From contig JANQGG010000021.1 of NCBI GenBank assembly GCA_028277445.1, forward strand, positions 29,164 to 93,163: a DNA stretch of 64,000 nt. The letters run 5' to 3'. The DNA is from Chloroherpetonaceae bacterium (lineage in GTDB: Bacteria > Bacteroidota > Chlorobiia > Chlorobiales > Chloroherpetonaceae). Position numbers and translations under genes: made by a program. Positions 18,901 to 28,197 of this stretch are shown piece by piece (the first letter of the stretch is position 1; each line of letters opens with the position of its first letter). The notes under the pieces are model-generated. The model did no database searches and was not told where the DNA came from. It was given only the letters and a program-made list of their open reading frames with translations.

Positions 18901-20431
18901 AAATGGGGTTAAAGAAACCGCAGAAAACCAGTTTATTTTTGAGCCCGGCTTATTGGCCGAAAAAATTCAGGATCAGGCGAGCCTGGAGATGAGCTTTAGC
19001 TTTACCAGTGAGGGAGAAACCAGCAGCCCAATTGCGGTTAAGGTGTTCAGCAGCCCATCGGCCCAGATTGTAATGACTCCCAACCAGAACGAAATTTTTG
19101 TTGGCGCAACCATTAACTTCAAAGGGATTGTGAGCTATGCCGATACGGTAATATGGACGCTCAAAAGTGATCGTGGTTTATTTACTGTGGGCAATCAGGC
19201 TGATCTGGGCGATAGGGTATTTGAAAAACCCGGAACCTATGTCATGTCGTTATCGGCTATCCAATCATTGACGGGCGCTGTTTCCGATCCGGCCGCCGTA
19301 ACACTTACTGTATTGGAAAAACCAAGCGCGGTAATCACAAGCGACATCAATTTAATTGAAAAACCTGAAGTTGCACAGGGACAGGTTATTACATTTGCAG
19401 CCGAAGTTACCAATGCCGATGAATATGAGTGGTATGAAAATAATACGGTTGTAGCCAAAACGCTTGATCTTCCGCCCAGAACCTATAACAATCCCGGCGA
19501 GTATGTGATTAAACTGAAAGCGATCCACTCTGCCAGCGGTGAATTTGTCTTTTCTAACGAACTGACCTTTACCGTGATCGGCAAAGTAACGGCTAAGATC
19601 ACTTCAACCCCACCCATAATTGAAGAAAATCCGGTTCAGCTTGGCAGCATTGTTACTTTTAACGGTCAGGCCGAACATGCCGATCAATACCGGTGGTTTC
19701 GCAATAATGTGATTGTGTCTTCAAAAAAAGACAATGTTAAAATCCAGTTCGATAAATCGGGATTGGAGGTAATCACGTTTAAGGCTACAAATTCTCATAC
19801 TGGCGATGCAGCTTCGGATGTGTTAAATATTACGGTTCGGAATTTGGAGGAAAAAACATGCGAGCAATGCAAGGCGGTTGGCTCGGATTATAGAAAGCTC
19901 AAAAAGCTGGACGAAGAAAATTTCAACGCGTTTAAAAAGTTAATGCTTGATGAATGGGGCATTTCCAGCTATATAAGCAAATTGATAAAAGTATGCAGAA
20001 AAGACGAGGCGGCTCAGTTGGAGTTCTTTACAACCGGCGACGAAACATTATCCATGAAAATTATTGCCTGGCTCAAACAAATTAAAGCCGCGTTGCTGAA
20101 TGGCGAGTTTGATCAGTTTAGAGTGTTGTTGCTTGAATTGTATCGAATTCTTGCTCATTTGGCCATGTATGCGGCGTGTTTCCAAACTGAAGATATCGAT
20201 AAAGCCCAAGTTAATGTTTTGCCTGTGTTCCAAACCATTAAGCGCGATTTAAAAGGCGCTACTGGCATGTGGGCGCTGAGAAAAACAAAATTAAAAGCCG
20301 ATCCGCAACCTTTGGAGCGCCTTAAACGAGACGTGATAAAAGAAAAAGCGGCGCTAGCTCAGAATGGCGAAACGGCCACAAAACCAAAGTACAATGATGT
20401 TCTCAATGATTTAATTAAAATCATGACCTAG
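15938..20431 (+). CDS. Large eCIS-associated protein with PKD-like repeats (1497 aa)
   Basis: The N-terminal 120 residues (M-L-P-S-K-I-T-Y-P-H-F-V-P-D-Q-L-L-T) resemble a fibre/baseplate-attachment region rather than an enzyme. The middle is helical; at 730-780 it has a charged linker. From about residue 945 to 1310 there are four PKD/Ig-like beta repeats, recognisable by phrases such as S-A-V-I-T-S-D and Y-E-W-Y-E-N-N / Y-R-W-F-R-N-N. The last 190 residues are helical and hold a C-E-Q-C pair. PKD-like strings commonly project adhesive parts, so a fibre or baseplate appendage is inferred. It occupies the slot between Pvc12 and the tape measure, where Pvc13 fibres are found. Confidence 0.6.
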   Translation: MLPSKITYPHFVPDQLLTSDNLNSLFEYLDEQGRLTCTNLIGIGIVCGLDVVPSADGTSITITKGTGVTSQGYKVSIPQTTYTQYRIYDPDQEKKYEPFLNPSNQAFWELTQTAVANETTPLSYNFLNGNGEDAKKKAVLLFVELLEVENKNCNPNSCDDKGITVEVNIRPILVEKSKTSHLLTGTSCNLLLSEAVDIKPMKMKRFDVPNTGLASTYDVFYAFKNAINSSFIGEVENRLLKTWQAFGSIVGDEYGNINPFSGFANSFKFLHDGTITLFQLNHIQYYYDFFSDLLQAYHELRETGLEALAICTPDSSLFPRHLMLDLALPDKSKSFSSYRHCFIYSPLFQHKHLILKLKGLFRRLVLMIQQFSIPPVQGSMMKHIDPYQRITPSKLDDSLLSEKAIPYYYNVNQGPKPLFQAWNFEKTVIGEANQNLSYHAAKYGGPTDALNYDLECYNFLRVEGIVGKSYTHVLANLKKRIHNSRLPVDVIAINTDTRDFDDANMLKNLTTLTSIKDSLGDIHCHFNDLEAMYDSLRNEILCMLCQELRYYYEIPLQLANLGLKAYSRFLVQIEQASDLELTSKVKLFEACYDTPYLINKTSMGTVIEWVYRKMNKDENLSASVIQKALDVDPISEDVSHSEKHVNKQLSTRITAAVAQLIPILEIPILIIRLSELLKESLHDVDINLYCKLHAMISERIRSYKTATSSVESSDKEAIRSKLYEKIQKKEATTPEAYVPKTTSGEAPTPKAESREAISEKVISREISRAELELFEIKNKELIQNEVKKRVSFSRIESQLQHDDIQLIATTQSNIGAIMLFLFVKEDLFDHFDALIYNCKCSALKTLKQEYIRRVKELAGLRQLKTFSQHHPGYQHKAGVTMCGTLIILYHLPSELKPLKKMDQWMTTLVDQIQPGTVIADFYIPCLCYSPCPPIVYHVTEIEQAAVPVTLSLQPNPKTGTNIYDVGDENTYSFTHTPESGSLNNGTEENGVKETAENQFIFEPGLLAEKIQDQASLEMSFSFTSEGETSSPIAVKVFSSPSAQIVMTPNQNEIFVGATINFKGIVSYADTVIWTLKSDRGLFTVGNQADLGDRVFEKPGTYVMSLSAIQSLTGAVSDPAAVTLTVLEKPSAVITSDINLIEKPEVAQGQVITFAAEVTNADEYEWYENNTVVAKTLDLPPRTYNNPGEYVIKLKAIHSASGEFVFSNELTFTVIGKVTAKITSTPPIIEENPVQLGSIVTFNGQAEHADQYRWFRNNVIVSSKKDNVKIQFDKSGLEVITFKATNSHTGDAASDVLNITVRNLEEKTCEQCKAVGSDYRKLKKLDEENFNAFKKLMLDEWGISSYISKLIKVCRKDEAAQLEFFTTGDETLSMKIIAWLKQIKAALLNGEFDQFRVLLLELYRILAHLAMYAACFQTEDIDKAQVNVLPVFQTIKRDLKGATGMWALRKTKLKADPQPLERLKRDVIKEKAALAQNGETATKPKYNDVLNDLIKIMT

Positions 20432-20432
20432 T

Positions 20433-22082
20433 ATGGCGGAAAATACTCATGTCATTGGTAAGACATCAATGGAGTTGAAATTTAACCAACCGATGGATGG
20501 TTGGACTCAGCAGCAGAAAAGCTCTCAATGGGTTCATGGCTTTTTTCTGCCGGCATTGCACGAGTGGTTTTCGGAGTTGCCGCAAACCCGGCAATATGTG
20601 CATGTGGATAAAATTTCGTTGTCGGTTTTGTTGGACTCGGCTGAGAATTGGCAAGAAGAGGCGTTAAGAAAAATCAAAGATCAGTTAATGCTAAAACTTT
20701 CAAATTTAACGGTTGAACCGCCAGGTGAAACTCAAACGATTGAGACAGTTGAGGCGCGTTTTTTTAGGGTTTGGCTACACTTTTTAGCCACGGGCGTTTT
20801 GCCTCAGTTAGCTTCTGAGGTTGATTTTTCGGTATTGGAAAATGAAGCGATTTTTAAAGCCCGGCCCAAAACTATTGATGTAAAAAAGGACTTTCAAACC
20901 GTTATCCTGAATCCCGATGCGCAAATCCGTTTAATTCGGTCTTCAAGCCCAAAGGCGTTGGCGCATGTTTTTTCCTATTTTATGGATGTGCCGCAAGCGT
21001 TTTTAGCGCAAGCCGCTGAAGAGATTAAAAGCCTGGCAATGGTAAGTGAATTGCTTGCTAAAGACTCTACGACAGGGCTGTTGATTGAAGCGCAGCTTGT
21101 ACGGCTATTTTTCATCACACTCTTGAAAAAGCTCTCAGAATCCGAATTTTTGTGGCAAGAAAGTTTTGCGTTAAGCATTACAGCCGAGTGGATGGACGAA
21201 CTTTATAAGCTGGATGCGCCGATTAAGTGGCTGTTAAAAAAAGACTTAAAAAAGAGTTTGTTCAGCCGGGCATTAGAATCTGATGACACATTACGTGAGA
21301 AAATTTCAAGCCGGGGTAAAAAACCTTTCACAGATTCCCCTGAGAAAAAAGCCGAGGCTTTTCAGAAGCTTCTTCAGCGATTGTGGCAGCAAGAACGTGA
21401 TCAACTCCAAACCATTCGCTTAGGAAAAGTACAAGCAAGCACGTTTCAAACGCAACAAAAACAAGGCTCGAGAGACAGCCAGGCGTTTCACGAATACGCT
21501 GCAAAACACCGAGATACGGATACCATTCACCCAGAAAATTTTAAGGCGCAGCATGTTGAAGCAAGCGATGAATCATCGGAAAAAGCCGTCTATTATATTG
21601 CTAATGCAGGCTTAGTGATTTTAGCGCCGTTTCTTCCGACATTTTTTGAGCGCAATGGCTTGTATGAACCAAAAAGCCGGCATTTGCAATCCGATTTGGC
21701 CGCTTTGTTAATGCATTACTTATGCACAGGCAAGGAAACGGCTGAGGAATACGAGCTGGTTTTTGAAAAAGTGTTGTGCGGGGTAGAAATCAAACAAGCC
21801 TTGGTACTCTCCGATCATTTGGATGATTCGCTTAAGCAAGCCTCAGAAGAGCTTTTGCGATCGGTCATTGAGCACTGGTCGGTATTAAAAAACACAACGC
21901 CGGAGGGATTGCGACATGCATTTTTAATGCGGCATGGAAAGCTTGAGATGCTACCCCAGGAGGAGTGGCGGTTAATCGTTGAGCAAAAATCCTATGATAT
22001 GCTCATCGAACAATTGCCATGGGGCTTTGGTACGATAAAATTGCCCTGGATGAAGGATGTTGTAAACACCCGATGGATTTAA
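20433..22082 (+). CDS. eCIS tape-measure/assembly protein, Pvc14-like
   Basis: This 549-aa protein starts one base after the previous stop. Its N-terminus (H-V-I-G-K-T-S-M-E-L-K-F) and the phrase Y-V-H-V-D-K-I-S-L-S-V-L are of the kind seen in the contractile injection system tape-measure family. The C-terminal half has Y-Y-I-A-N-A-G-L-V-I-L-A-P-F-L-P-T-F-F and a closing W-G-F-G-T-I-K-L-P-W, which are hallmark motifs of Afp14/Pvc14. In the family it sets particle length. No coiled coil of tape-measure length is obvious. Confidence 0.83.
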   Translation: MAENTHVIGKTSMELKFNQPMDGWTQQQKSSQWVHGFFLPALHEWFSELPQTRQYVHVDKISLSVLLDSAENWQEEALRKIKDQLMLKLSNLTVEPPGETQTIETVEARFFRVWLHFLATGVLPQLASEVDFSVLENEAIFKARPKTIDVKKDFQTVILNPDAQIRLIRSSSPKALAHVFSYFMDVPQAFLAQAAEEIKSLAMVSELLAKDSTTGLLIEAQLVRLFFITLLKKLSESEFLWQESFALSITAEWMDELYKLDAPIKWLLKKDLKKSLFSRALESDDTLREKISSRGKKPFTDSPEKKAEAFQKLLQRLWQQERDQLQTIRLGKVQASTFQTQQKQGSRDSQAFHEYAAKHRDTDTIHPENFKAQHVEASDESSEKAVYYIANAGLVILAPFLPTFFERNGLYEPKSRHLQSDLAALLMHYLCTGKETAEEYELVFEKVLCGVEIKQALVLSDHLDDSLKQASEELLRSVIEHWSVLKNTTPEGLRHAFLMRHGKLEMLPQEEWRLIVEQKSYDMLIEQLPWGFGTIKLPWMKDVVNTRWI

Positions 22083-22145
22083 AATTAGCAGTACAGTTTA
22101 TGGATATGGCAGAGGTATAACAAGCGAGTTTTAGACGATAGAAAC

Positions 22146-25100
22146 ATGTTTTCAACGGCTGAAAAAACGACATCAACCACCGTCAATCGAAGCAAAAGCA
22201 CGGTTGATCAGGCTTTCTTCAGGAAAGCCGATGAGGATACGTTTTTTGGCAGCCACGATCAAACCAGCTTCTTTCATTCCCCAGTTCAACCTAAATTAGA
22301 AATCAGCAGCCCGGAAGATCCCCAGGAAAAAGAAGCCGATGCCGTCGCCGAAAAAGTGATGCGCATGTCCGAACCTTTGAATACCTCAACAGATGAGCAA
22401 AAAGAAGAGGAATCGCTCCAGCGACAGGAATCGGAAGAAGAGGAAGAAACGGTTCAAGCCAAGCAAGAGGAGGAAGAACAAGAAGAACAGGTTCAGGCAA
22501 AACCGATGTTGCAGCGGCAAGAAGAGACTGAGGAAGAAGAATCCGTTCAACCTAAGCTGGCTGCAACGGTTTCAAGAAAAGAGGAGCGTGAATCGGAGTT
22601 AATGACGCCGCCTTCAAACATCCAAACCGGCGGTGGATTTACCGTATATACCAAGAGAGTTGGGCAAATCCAGAAACCGATTTTAAGGCAAGCCAATCGC
22701 GGACCGCCTGCGATGAAAACAAATTTTCAGTCGTTGTTATCTTCAACGAAAGGTAAAGGTAGTCCATTGCCCGATTCAACCCGCACGTTCATGGAAAGTC
22801 GTTTTCAAGCCGACTTTAGGGACGTACGTGTTCATACCGGTGAGGAAGCCGGTTCATTGAGCCGAAGCATTCAAGCCCAGGCATTTACGCATGGAAACGA
22901 CATTTATTTTAATTCCGGTAGGTATTCGCCTCATACGCCGAGCGGTTCGTTATTGCTTGCCCATGAGCTGACGCATACAATTCAGCAAGGCGCAAGTCCC
23001 GTTAGCCGAAAAGGGTATGGCGCTCTCCAAAGAAAAAAATCATTCTCAAAACCTATACAACGCTCAGCAGAATCGCAACGGCAGGCAGCGATAAATTTAG
23101 CCAAAGGCGAACAAGGAAAAGTTGCTGCAAATAAATCTCAGAGTGATGGCGCGCGCCAGGGATGGCAGCGATTGATGGAGTATTTTAAAACGAGTTTAGG
23201 GCCGGATAAAATTTTGCCTGAAGGCGCAGCGTTTAAACCCAATACGGTCAATGAATCCCAGATTAAAACAAAAAGTACTTTTGTGGGAGATGTGATTGAC
23301 CCCGGCGATGGCAAAACGGTGTTGCATAATCAGCCCAGGGATGCCATGCCCAGTTGGTGTGGAATTTTTGCATTTTGGGCTTTGAACAAAGGTGGCATCC
23401 CGTTAAAAAAATGGACGCTTGGCAGCAATATGATCCCGCCCGATGCGGCATACCCAAGCGGTTACGTGCCCAAACCGGGAGACTTGGCCTATCGTCGTGA
23501 GTTTTCCCATTATGCCCTTGTAGAAAGCAGCGACGGTTCGAAAGTGACATCCGTCAATGGCAATACTTCCGGCGATGATAATGTGGGCGGAGAAATTGAA
23601 GTGCAAACGCATCCGCTTGATCATTGGTATGGATTCTTTGACCCGACAAAAATGATGGATGGCGTATTGCAGGATCCGGGCAATCCGAACAACCCCGGCG
23701 CAGCGCCGGTAAGGTCGCTTCGTGAGCTTCGAAAGAAATTGTTCAATGTTCAACGCAAAGAAGAGAGCGTTGAGGAATCCTTGCCCATCGGTGAAAAAAA
23801 TCAAGAGCAACCTGTTCAAAGTAAAGCCCAGGAGGGTAATAAGCCGGCCAAAGTCGACCCGATAGCTCAACCGAAAATATCGTCGCCAATCGTTAGTGGG
23901 GAAACCATTCAAAAAGAAACCCAAGAAGAGGAAAAAGAAAACGAACAACAGTCCGAGCCGTGCAGCCAGTGCCCCATACACCGATCGTTGTTATCAAGCC
24001 AAGCGCGTCAGGCTGAAAATTCCCCAAATGCTGAATCTATCGATAGGAAGCATGAACTGATTCGGAAGCAAGAATTTGAATCTGAAACTGATCAAGAGGA
24101 ACAGAAAGAGGAATTGCAGCGCAAATCCGATGAATCCGAAAGCAGAGCGCCGCCACGTGCCCCGCCTTCAGAGAATATTGTAGCAAAAAACCAACCGGCA
24201 ATTGTTCAACGTTGGCTGGGTGACGCATGGGATGCGGTTACCGATGTAGTCAGCGATGCCGTGGAATATGTGGAAGAAGGTTTGGATGCTGCAAAAGAAT
24301 GGTTGCTTGAAAAAGTACGCGACTTTGTTAGCGAAATACCCGGATACAAAGTCTTAAGTTTAATTTTGGGTGAAGACCCCATCACCGGCCAAGCCACGCC
24401 ATTAACCGGAGAAAATTTACTTGAAGCCGGGTTGGATTTATTGCCGGCCGGTTCAATGTTCCGTTCGCTCTTAAACAGGTTAGGGATTTATAACGATGTT
24501 GCAACATGGTTGCAAGGACGGATCGTTGATCTTAGCGCGGTGGCAACAGGCATTTCCGATCGATTTATACGATTTTGGGATAATCTCTCGCTCAGTGATG
24601 TTGGCGATCCTGACGGCGTTATGAACGATGTCGCCAGCCTGCTTAGAAACACCATTCAAGATATTGTTTCGTTTATAGAAACCTCGGCCGAAACCTTCCT
24701 TGAGCGAATTAAGGAAGTGATGGTCGGTGAAATTGCCGCGTTTGTAAAAGCGCGGATACCCCGATTATATCCACTCTTAACCGTAGCCTTAGGCTTTGAT
24801 CCTGAGACCATGGAAACGGTTGAACGCAACGGTACCAATATTTTAAATGCATTCCTTGAGATCAGTGAAGACGGCCGAGAGCAACGTCGGCAAATGATCG
24901 AAACCGGCACTTTTGAGCGCATCGTGGGCTGGATTGATCGGGGCATCGCTGTCTTTAGCCGCGCGTATCAATTATTACGATCTGCCATAGCGAACATTTG
25001 GGATTATGTAACTGTTGAAAATCTCTTCCAACCGATTGAAACCTTTACACAGATTTGGAATGAGTTCTCCGAACCGGTTCGAATCGTCGGGCAATTCCTG

Positions 25101-28100
25101 ATTGACGCCGCCATTGAAATTTTAAAAGTGATCAAGGACGCATTGCTTTCAAGGCTAAGCGCCCATGCCAAAGAAACCAAAGGCTACAGCCTGATTACGG
25201 TTATCATTGGCCGTGATCCATTTACCGGAAAACGCGTAAGACGAACGGTTCATAACCTAGTTAAAGGTTTTATGAGCCTTATGGATGGAGGCGAACAGCA
25301 GTATCAACAACTCAAACAGACTGGCGCTATTGATCGGGTGGTCAATAAAGTGAATGCTGCGGTTGAACGCCTAAACATGACGCCAGAATCCATTGTTCAA
25401 TTGTTCATTGATTTATGGAACTCGTTCAGCATTAACGATTTAACCGATCCAATCGGTGCATTTCAACGCATTGTAGCCACGTTTGGCGAACCCATTTTGC
25501 GTTTAATCCGGTTTGTAATTGATATCATCATGATTGTGATCGAAGCCATCCTGATCTTGATGAACTTCCCGTTTGATCTGATCGGCAACATCATTACCCG
25601 CGCCATGCAGGCCTTCCAAAGCATCAAACGCGATCCGGTTGGCTTCCTCTTGAATTTACTGCGCGCTATCAAGCAAGGCTTTATTCAGTTCTTTGATAAC
25701 ATTGTCAAACACCTCATTAACGGCGTGGTTGGGTGGTTGATGAGCGAGCTGCGGGATGCCAATGTACCCGAGCCTAAGGACTTTTCACTAAAAGGTATTA
25801 TTGGTTGGGTGCTTGAAGTATTAGGCATCAGCATGGAAGCGATCTGGCAAAAACTTGCTGCTCATCCTCGAATCGGGCCGGAAAAAGTAGCGCGTCTGCG
25901 AAGCATCATCAATACCCTGGAAGGCATCTGGACATTTATCAAGGATGTTCAGGAGAGAGGCATTGCCGCCATTTGGGAACGCATTCAGGAGCAACTTAGC
26001 AATTTGTGGCAAACTGTTTTGGATGCGGTTAAAAATTGGATTATTGAAAAGATTATTACCCAGGTTACGGTGAAATTGCTCAGTATGCTCGATCCAACCG
26101 GCATTATGGCTGTGGTCAATAGCGCGATTGCAATTTATAAAGCCGTTCAAAGCTTTATTCGATATTTGCGGCAAATGCTGGAAATTATCAACTCGTTCGT
26201 CAATGGCGTTGCCGATATTGCACAGGGCAACATTAAAACCGCTGCAGATTATCTGGAAAAGACCATGGGTCAAGCGATGCCAATTGTGATTGGCTTCCTG
26301 GCTAATCAGGTTGGTTTAGGCGGAATTGGCAAGCGCATTGCTGAAATGATCGGTGCGGCAAGAAACATGGTTGATCGAGCGTTAACCTGGCTGGTGAACA
26401 AAGCTGTCAACACCGGTATGGCTTTGCTGGATAGAGTGGTTTCAATGGGGCGAAGCGCAGCCGGCGCGGTAAGAGCATGGGCGCGTGGTTTATTAGGGCT
26501 GAACCGTCCATTTACAACGCCCGACGGTCAACGCCACAGAATTTACTATGCCGAGCGCGGCAATACCGTTAAGCTCATGCTTAATCCATCGCCGGCCGGG
26601 GCTTATGAGCAACAGATCAACCAAATCAACCCGGCGCCATCGGCAACCGTAACCCTGGCTAATGCGATTGCTATACCGTTAAAACGAAATGGCAATACGG
26701 TAAGCACGGTTAATATACCCGCTGGAAATACAGCCATGACGGCCTTAAAAAGCCATGCCATTCGTGTGGCGCAGCATATTGATGGATTGATTACCAGCAA
26801 CATGCGAACAAGAACCGATCAAAGTACGGGCGTTAAGGATCAAACCCCTGACTTTAATGCATCTTTGGAAGGATTAAGCCAGGTTACTTCGTACTTGCTA
26901 TCAGCCGAAACGGGCGGCCCGATGCCGGTAACGCCAGTTCCAGCCTATGGCGGTCTTGAAAATGGATTTGCTTCACGAATGGATGTTAAACCTCTGACAA
27001 AACTTGGCGTTCCGGGTACGGGCGTCAGCATTACTTCGCCAGATTATGAAGACCTTTTGCGAAGAAGGGAAACGCCAGGTGGAAGATCGTATTATATCGC
27101 CGGTCATTTGCTCAATAACAATGTTCATGGATCAGGCTCAACCTGGTCGAATTTAACGCCAATTACACAACGAGCAAATCAGGAGCATGAATCTAAAGTG
27201 GAATCAAAAGTCAAACAAGCCGTTGATGCCGATCAAATTCTGCAATACACCGTCGATGTTGATTATGCTATTTCAAGGAACGCTACAAGAATTGGTGAAA
27301 TTGAAGCCGTGCCAAATTGGCAGCTAAATTCTGTTTTGGATGAAAAGCATAAAATACTTGAAGCTGAAGCCAAACTGCCCACCCAGTTACGGTGTACGGT
27401 AAAACAAATTAAAGCTGATGGCACGGATTTGCCCACATCCGATCCCAAGTACAACGCCGGTTACAATATTAGCGGTGCAGCCGGAACAATCAACAATCAG
27501 GCAACCGTAAATCAATCAAGCCTTGATATTTATTATTTAAGAAGCGCTACGGCAGTCATCTACAAAACCATGGCTCAGCTAACTGCTGCCGCAAACACTG
27601 CGGTTGGTGCAAATTTAGGCGCGGCTTGGGATACGTTCTATAACAATGCGGCCAATAAAGTAAGTATTGATAATTTGCCAAATTCGGATCAGGAAACCCT
27701 GAGAAATATTTTTAGGAAAGCAAACACGATCCGGGAAGAAAGAAGCCGTATATCGAGCGAGAACGATATGCAAACCTGGAATAGCTTTATAGGGAACAGG
27801 GTGGCTTACACGGGTAATTTACTTTCGAACGGCGATAAAACGGATTTGTTCAACCGATTTAATCAACGAATGTTAACGCTGAAAGGCCATTTTATGTCAA
27901 CCATGCGAAATTATGTAACAACGGCATTAACCGATAAAAACACGCAATGGGGGACATTCAGAACAACCCAGGGTATGATTGCGAGAACATACAGTTATCT
28001 GGGCAACAACTTCACCTTATTGTCGGATAGCGAAGTTCAAACGTTTAGAACCGAGGTATTTGAGCCGAGAATTGCCGAGCTAAACGCATCTGAAGAATAA
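22146..28100 (+). CDS. DUF4157 eCIS cargo/toxin: papain-like region, helical core, C-terminal nuclease-like motif
   Basis: This 1984-aa protein is a probable eCIS effector. Order of parts: an acidic and Gln-rich low-complexity segment (about 84-138); DUF4157 (208-283) with the HELTH zinc-site motif at 273-277; a CHAP/NlpC-like papain fold (about 305-505) with candidate catalytic Cys405, His455 and Asn471; a second charged linker (535-690); a long helical core (693-1450) with three repeats of about 140 aa, each marked by a G-x-D-P-x-T motif near 740, 882 and 1020; and a C-terminal region with GHLLN (1653-1657), H1661-G, N1669-L-T-P and H1681, like DNA/RNA non-specific endonuclease motifs. DUF4157 is a known eCIS cargo mark. 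The enzymatic readings rest on motifs only. Confidence 0.8.
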   Translation: MFSTAEKTTSTTVNRSKSTVDQAFFRKADEDTFFGSHDQTSFFHSPVQPKLEISSPEDPQEKEADAVAEKVMRMSEPLNTSTDEQKEEESLQRQESEEEEETVQAKQEEEEQEEQVQAKPMLQRQEETEEEESVQPKLAATVSRKEERESELMTPPSNIQTGGGFTVYTKRVGQIQKPILRQANRGPPAMKTNFQSLLSSTKGKGSPLPDSTRTFMESRFQADFRDVRVHTGEEAGSLSRSIQAQAFTHGNDIYFNSGRYSPHTPSGSLLLAHELTHTIQQGASPVSRKGYGALQRKKSFSKPIQRSAESQRQAAINLAKGEQGKVAANKSQSDGARQGWQRLMEYFKTSLGPDKILPEGAAFKPNTVNESQIKTKSTFVGDVIDPGDGKTVLHNQPRDAMPSWCGIFAFWALNKGGIPLKKWTLGSNMIPPDAAYPSGYVPKPGDLAYRREFSHYALVESSDGSKVTSVNGNTSGDDNVGGEIEVQTHPLDHWYGFFDPTKMMDGVLQDPGNPNNPGAAPVRSLRELRKKLFNVQRKEESVEESLPIGEKNQEQPVQSKAQEGNKPAKVDPIAQPKISSPIVSGETIQKETQEEEKENEQQSEPCSQCPIHRSLLSSQARQAENSPNAESIDRKHELIRKQEFESETDQEEQKEELQRKSDESESRAPPRAPPSENIVAKNQPAIVQRWLGDAWDAVTDVVSDAVEYVEEGLDAAKEWLLEKVRDFVSEIPGYKVLSLILGEDPITGQATPLTGENLLEAGLDLLPAGSMFRSLLNRLGIYNDVATWLQGRIVDLSAVATGISDRFIRFWDNLSLSDVGDPDGVMNDVASLLRNTIQDIVSFIETSAETFLERIKEVMVGEIAAFVKARIPRLYPLLTVALGFDPETMETVERNGTNILNAFLEISEDGREQRRQMIETGTFERIVGWIDRGIAVFSRAYQLLRSAIANIWDYVTVENLFQPIETFTQIWNEFSEPVRIVGQFLIDAAIEILKVIKDALLSRLSAHAKETKGYSLITVIIGRDPFTGKRVRRTVHNLVKGFMSLMDGGEQQYQQLKQTGAIDRVVNKVNAAVERLNMTPESIVQLFIDLWNSFSINDLTDPIGAFQRIVATFGEPILRLIRFVIDIIMIVIEAILILMNFPFDLIGNIITRAMQAFQSIKRDPVGFLLNLLRAIKQGFIQFFDNIVKHLINGVVGWLMSELRDANVPEPKDFSLKGIIGWVLEVLGISMEAIWQKLAAHPRIGPEKVARLRSIINTLEGIWTFIKDVQERGIAAIWERIQEQLSNLWQTVLDAVKNWIIEKIITQVTVKLLSMLDPTGIMAVVNSAIAIYKAVQSFIRYLRQMLEIINSFVNGVADIAQGNIKTAADYLEKTMGQAMPIVIGFLANQVGLGGIGKRIAEMIGAARNMVDRALTWLVNKAVNTGMALLDRVVSMGRSAAGAVRAWARGLLGLNRPFTTPDGQRHRIYYAERGNTVKLMLNPSPAGAYEQQINQINPAPSATVTLANAIAIPLKRNGNTVSTVNIPAGNTAMTALKSHAIRVAQHIDGLITSNMRTRTDQSTGVKDQTPDFNASLEGLSQVTSYLLSAETGGPMPVTPVPAYGGLENGFASRMDVKPLTKLGVPGTGVSITSPDYEDLLRRRETPGGRSYYIAGHLLNNNVHGSGSTWSNLTPITQRANQEHESKVESKVKQAVDADQILQYTVDVDYAISRNATRIGEIEAVPNWQLNSVLDEKHKILEAEAKLPTQLRCTVKQIKADGTDLPTSDPKYNAGYNISGAAGTINNQATVNQSSLDIYYLRSATAVIYKTMAQLTAAANTAVGANLGAAWDTFYNNAANKVSIDNLPNSDQETLRNIFRKANTIREERSRISSENDMQTWNSFIGNRVAYTGNLLSNGDKTDLFNRFNQRMLTLKGHFMSTMRNYVTTALTDKNTQWGTFRTTQGMIARTYSYLGNNFTLLSDSEVQTFRTEVFEPRIAELNASEE

Positions 28101-28105
28101 ATACT

Positions 28106-28134
28106 TTGCAAAAAGATTGAACATGTTTTATAGA
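28106..28134 (+). promoter_or_regulatory. Possible sigma-70-type promoter before the second cargo gene
   Basis: TTGCAA at 28106-28111 and TATAGA at 28129-28134 are separated by 17 bases in the 97-base gap between the two cargo genes. The match is fair and found by eye; hosts of this group often use a different promoter consensus. Confidence 0.25.
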
Positions 28135-28197
28135 AATGTATATGGAGTTAGCGCGTTATTCATTATACTATGCTTATAACCCTATTGAAGCGTCGCC

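Noticed and set aside
23403..23981. 192-codon minus-strand ORF inside the cargo gene
   Set aside because: It is antisense to the DUF4157 cargo; the hydrophobic part mirrors acidic codons on the other strand.
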